NCBI GenBank assembly: GCA_020635055.1
Contig: JACKAN010000029.1
Coordinates: forward strand, 1 to 15,101
Length of the DNA: 15,101 nucleotides
Direction: 5' to 3'
DNA from: Pseudobdellovibrionaceae bacterium
Lineage (GTDB): Bacteria; Bdellovibrionota; Bdellovibrionia; Bdellovibrionales; UBA1609
Positions 12,697-15,101 of the stretch are shown piece after piece; the stretch's first letter is position 1, and each line of letters starts with the position of its first letter. The notes under the pieces are model-generated. The model did not search any database. It saw nothing but the letters and a program-made list of their open reading frames with translations, and had not been told where the DNA came from. A program made the position numbers and the translations under genes.

Positions 12697-13884
12697 ATGA
12701 CTCCAGAAGAATATGTCGCAAAAAACATTCTTTTACCAGAACTAAAATTAGAAAAGGTCATTAAAAGATCTGCAAAACGATTTGATTATCATCTTCATAA
12801 AACTAATTCATTTGAGGTCTGTCCAAAGTGTGCCACGAAATCATCATCAGTGCATGATTACAGAACTATATGTACTAGGCATGCTAAGTACAATGCCAAA
12901 CACATTCACTTGGTGATAAAAAAAAGAAGGTTCCGTTGCCCCAATTGTAAAAAAGTTTTTACTGAGCCAGTAGCGGGAATCCGCAAGGGATTTAGAACCT
13001 CAGAGAAGTATCGCAGTGGCGTCCTCTATGACTGCCAACGTTTTACTAACTTAAAAGATGTTGCAAAATCCAATAGATGCTCACAAAGTTTAGTGGGCAA
13101 AGTCTTCTACGAAAGGTTGGAAATTGAACTTCGTGAAACGAACAACACCCCATGGTCAAAGAGTGTAGGCATTGATGAGCATTCATTTAAGCGAGCTAAG
13201 AAAAAATCTCGCAAAAGTTTTGTTACCTGTTTTGTTGACTTGAAGCTCAAAAGACTTAGGGAGCTCGCTCCCAGTCGCAATGCCGTGGATTTACAGAAGA
13301 GCATTGCACATATACCTGGGCGAGAGAACGTCACCAATGTTGTTATTGACTTGACCGATGGCTACAAAAACTTTGCTCAAAATTATTTTTTTAATGCCAA
13401 CATAGTTGCCGACAAATTCCATGTCCTGAGGCTGATTAACCCGGCGCTGAACAAGCACCGTAAAGAAGTCGTGGGTGACAGAAAAAATCCCATTAGATTT
13501 TTACTTTTAAAAAATAGATCCAAACTCAAGCCAGAAGAGGTAAAGGCTGTAAATCGTTTTTGTCGGGAAAATGCTACTGTCAGAGAAATTTACCAACTAA
13601 AACAAAGGATCAACGGTTTTTACCGAATTAAAGGATTTAAGCAGGCCAGTAGAGTTTTAACTAAAATTACCGATGACATCGCTACCTCTGAAATTAAGGA
13701 AATTAAAACCTTAAGAAAAACTTTAATGAAGTGGCGAAAAGAAATTTTGCAATATTTTAAAACAGGTCTCACAAACGCACGTACCGAAGGCTTTAATCGC
13801 AAAGCTAAACTGATTCAGAGAATGGCTTGTGGCTACCGTTCTCACCGCAATTATCGGCTACGTGCACTCTACGCATGTAGATAA
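12697..13884 (+). CDS. ISL3-family transposase, complete
   Basis: This is a 395-aa DDE transposase. The N-terminus has a zinc-binding pair, CPKC (Cys42/45) and CPNC (Cys81/84), as in ISL3 transposases, followed by an HTH-like part (LKDVAKSNRCSQSLVGKVFY). The catalytic core shows Asp160 in VGIDEHSF, Asp218 in VVIDLTDGYK, the conserved ADKFHVLRL block (Asp239 to Leu246) and Glu364 in ARTEGFNRKAK. The C-terminus NYRLRALYACR is the usual end. No frameshift or stop interrupts it, so it is probably able to act. AAGGA lies about 9 nt upstream of the ATG. It lies head to tail with a second, clearly diverged ISL3 transposase 174 bp downstream, and a third relative exists as a remnant at 3639-3809. Confidence 0.9.
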   Translation: MTPEEYVAKNILLPELKLEKVIKRSAKRFDYHLHKTNSFEVCPKCATKSSSVHDYRTICTRHAKYNAKHIHLVIKKRRFRCPNCKKVFTEPVAGIRKGFRTSEKYRSGVLYDCQRFTNLKDVAKSNRCSQSLVGKVFYERLEIELRETNNTPWSKSVGIDEHSFKRAKKKSRKSFVTCFVDLKLKRLRELAPSRNAVDLQKSIAHIPGRENVTNVVIDLTDGYKNFAQNYFFNANIVADKFHVLRLINPALNKHRKEVVGDRKNPIRFLLLKNRSKLKPEEVKAVNRFCRENATVREIYQLKQRINGFYRIKGFKQASRVLTKITDDIATSEIKEIKTLRKTLMKWRKEILQYFKTGLTNARTEGFNRKAKLIQRMACGYRSHRNYRLRALYACR

Positions 13885-13970
13885 GGGCCCGGGTGAAGGA
13901 GCCCTTCAGGGGGCGCTTCTCGGTTGATGGTGGGATGCAGTGCTTCTCCGGCGCCAGAGAGACATAGCGT
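13885..13970. other. GC-rich tract between two ISL3 transposase genes
   Basis: Immediately after the first transposase stop comes GGGCCCGGGTGAAGGAGCCC and further G/C-rich sequence, in sharp contrast with the surrounding AT-rich DNA. It contains the hairpin TGAAGG-AGC-CCTTCA (13893-13907) and, at 13928-13938, the presumed left end of the second element. A minus-strand open frame across it looks spurious (low complexity, no ribosome binding site). Confidence 0.5.
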
Positions 13971-14058
13971 CATAAAATGGTAGTGGAACTCACCACAACC
14001 CAAAAACTTTCTTAAGATTTGGTTGTCGAAACTAAACTTTTTGAAAGGGAGGGTCGTG

Positions 14059-15101
14059 ATGAATTCCAAATGGGAATCTACCGATAAATTTATTCTTTTA
14101 CCAGAGCTTAAAATATTAACACACTGGCAAAGTGGTAAATTTAGAACGAATTATAAGTGCGCTAAAGTCTCTGAGTTTGAAGTGTGTCCTAAATGTGCCA
14201 CCAAATCTTACTCTGTCCATGATAGGAGATGGGTTAAGGTTCAAGATGCTCCCATTAGAGGATCAGGGATTTCTCTGCAAATACTTAAAAGACGATTTAG
14301 ATGCCCTAAATGTAAAAAGGTTTTTACTGAACCTATACCAGGTATTGGCAAAGGATATAAAACCACACAGCGCTATCGCAGAGGCTTAAAATGGGCCTGT
14401 GAAAACTTCAAGGACATGAAGCGAGTGCAAAGAGCTTACAGCTGCTCAGCTTGGCTCACTCACAAAGTTTTTTATGAACAACTTGAGGTCAAAACCAGAG
14501 AACGCATTAACGACTCATGGGGCACCCGCATTGGTATTGATGAACATACCTGGAAAAAACGTGAGGGAAAAAAGAGAAAAACACAATTTGCCTCACTTAT
14601 TGTTGATTACGATCGCAATCGAATCGGTGAAGTTGTAAATGGGAAAACCGTTGGAAATTTAAAAGCGCGGCTTGATTACATTCCAGGCAGAGAACGAGTA
14701 AAACAAGCAGTTATTGATATGTGTGACCCGTTTAAAAAATTTGTTAAAGAGTTTTTTCCAAATGCGAATATCACTGCAGATAAGTTCCATGTGCTTCGTT
14801 TACTAAATCCTGCAATAAATAAAGCGCGGACTGAAGTTACGGGCGACAAAAGATCAAACCCTGTGAGGTCTCTACTCTTAAGAAATAGACCTCGACTCAA
14901 ATATTACGAACGAGATGCTCTTGATAAATGGCTTGCTGAACACCCAAAACTCAAAGAAATCTATTGGTACAAAGAGGCCTTGCATACACTTTACCGTACT
15001 CGTGGATTTAATAAGGCTTCACTGGCCTTAACAAAGCTCACAGATCAAATGGCATTATCGCAATATGAAGAAATCAAAAAACTTAGGAGAACACTTGTGA
15101 A
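14059..15101 (+). CDS. ISL3-family transposase 2, 3' end outside window
   Basis: From ATG 14059 the frame is open to the last base of the window, giving 347 codons without a stop. GGAGG at 14048-14052 is 6 nt upstream. The product begins MNSKWESTDKFILLPELKIL and carries the zinc pairs CPKC and CPKC (FEVCPKCATKSYSVHD; RCPKCKKVFTEP), Asp161 in IGIDEHTWKK, Asp220 in AVIDMCDPFK and the ADKFHVLRLLNPA block. All align with the complete transposase upstream, but with many substitutions, so the two are different IS members and not a duplication. The catalytic glutamate and C-terminus should follow about 20-50 codons beyond the window. The orientation is head to tail with the first copy. Confidence 0.9.
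   Translation, partial: MNSKWESTDKFILLPELKILTHWQSGKFRTNYKCAKVSEFEVCPKCATKSYSVHDRRWVKVQDAPIRGSGISLQILKRRFRCPKCKKVFTEPIPGIGKGYKTTQRYRRGLKWACENFKDMKRVQRAYSCSAWLTHKVFYEQLEVKTRERINDSWGTRIGIDEHTWKKREGKKRKTQFASLIVDYDRNRIGEVVNGKTVGNLKARLDYIPGRERVKQAVIDMCDPFKKFVKEFFPNANITADKFHVLRLLNPAINKARTEVTGDKRSNPVRSLLLRNRPRLKYYERDALDKWLAEHPKLKEIYWYKEALHTLYRTRGFNKASLALTKLTDQMALSQYEEIKKLRRTLV

Noticed and set aside
13869..14069. A minus-strand 66-aa open frame over the GC-rich seam.
   Set aside because: It has no ribosome binding site, overlaps both transposase genes' ends, and has a low-complexity Pro/Gly/His composition typical of a chance frame in GC-rich DNA.
14132..14389. A plus-strand 85-aa open frame near the right end.
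   Set aside because: It is another frame inside the second ISL3 transposase, whose own frame is open for 347 codons with family motifs.

Overview
The window is AT-rich, low-GC bacterial DNA with a mosaic, accessory character. It holds an integrated genetic element, insertion-sequence copies in several states of decay, remnants of toxin-antitoxin loci and small orphan genes. A Sec signal peptide, a lipoprotein signal and a Cys-rich secreted protein fit a Gram-negative host. The AT-rich codon use, TTG/GTG starts and ISL3/IS66-type transposases would suit a low-GC Bdellovibrionota-like bacterium, but nothing in the window proves the taxon.

Left region (1-3957). A truncated ribbon-helix-helix antitoxin-like end is followed by a 518-aa secreted protein with a perfect 60-bp internal duplication. 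Next, on the minus strand, is a decayed HigBA-type toxin-antitoxin pair: the antitoxin is frameshifted, the toxin has lost its N-terminus, and an IS66 TnpC remnant abuts it. Then come an Xre/MbcA-like antitoxin gene with a small partner, behind a 12-bp inverted repeat, a 5'-truncated minus-strand gene, an ISL3 transposase 3' remnant and a short gtagaacc tandem repeat.

Integrated element (from 3958 rightwards). At 3958-3980 is exactly the 3' end of a tRNA gene (T-loop to CCA, minus strand) without the rest of the tRNA. This is the signature of an attachment site. Beside it lies a tightly packed minus-strand operon: P-loop ATPase (replication/helicase type), KilAC-like DNA-binding protein, AlpA/excisionase-like HTH protein, tyrosine integrase, then a small 46-aa gene missed by length cut-offs. 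A divergent 181-aa gene (7580) has its TATAAT box so close to the ATG that its mRNA should be leaderless, as in phage repressors. The other att copy and the intact tRNA are not in the window, so the right edge of the element is not seen.

Cargo or adjacent accessory region (8126-12547). It contains a two-TM membrane protein; a small one-TM protein followed by a PD-(D/E)XK-like nuclease gene interrupted by one in-frame TGA; a lipoprotein gene; a serine recombinase; an RHH protein divergent from it across a palindrome cluster; a small zinc-ribbon protein; and an orphan 176-aa protein. Several convergent pairs overlap at their 3' ends, indicating compaction.

Right region (12590-15101). Two diverged ISL3-family transposase genes lie head to tail. 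The first is complete. The second runs off the window with 347 codons open. A strikingly GC-rich stretch lies between them.

Best candidates for a second look: the tRNA-att integrative element with its four-gene rep/KilAC/Xis/Int operon and leaderless divergent gene; the TM + nuclease pair with the TGA-interrupted nuclease; and the structured palindromes at 10009-10085 and 11469-11492. I see no CRISPR array, complete tRNA or rRNA.
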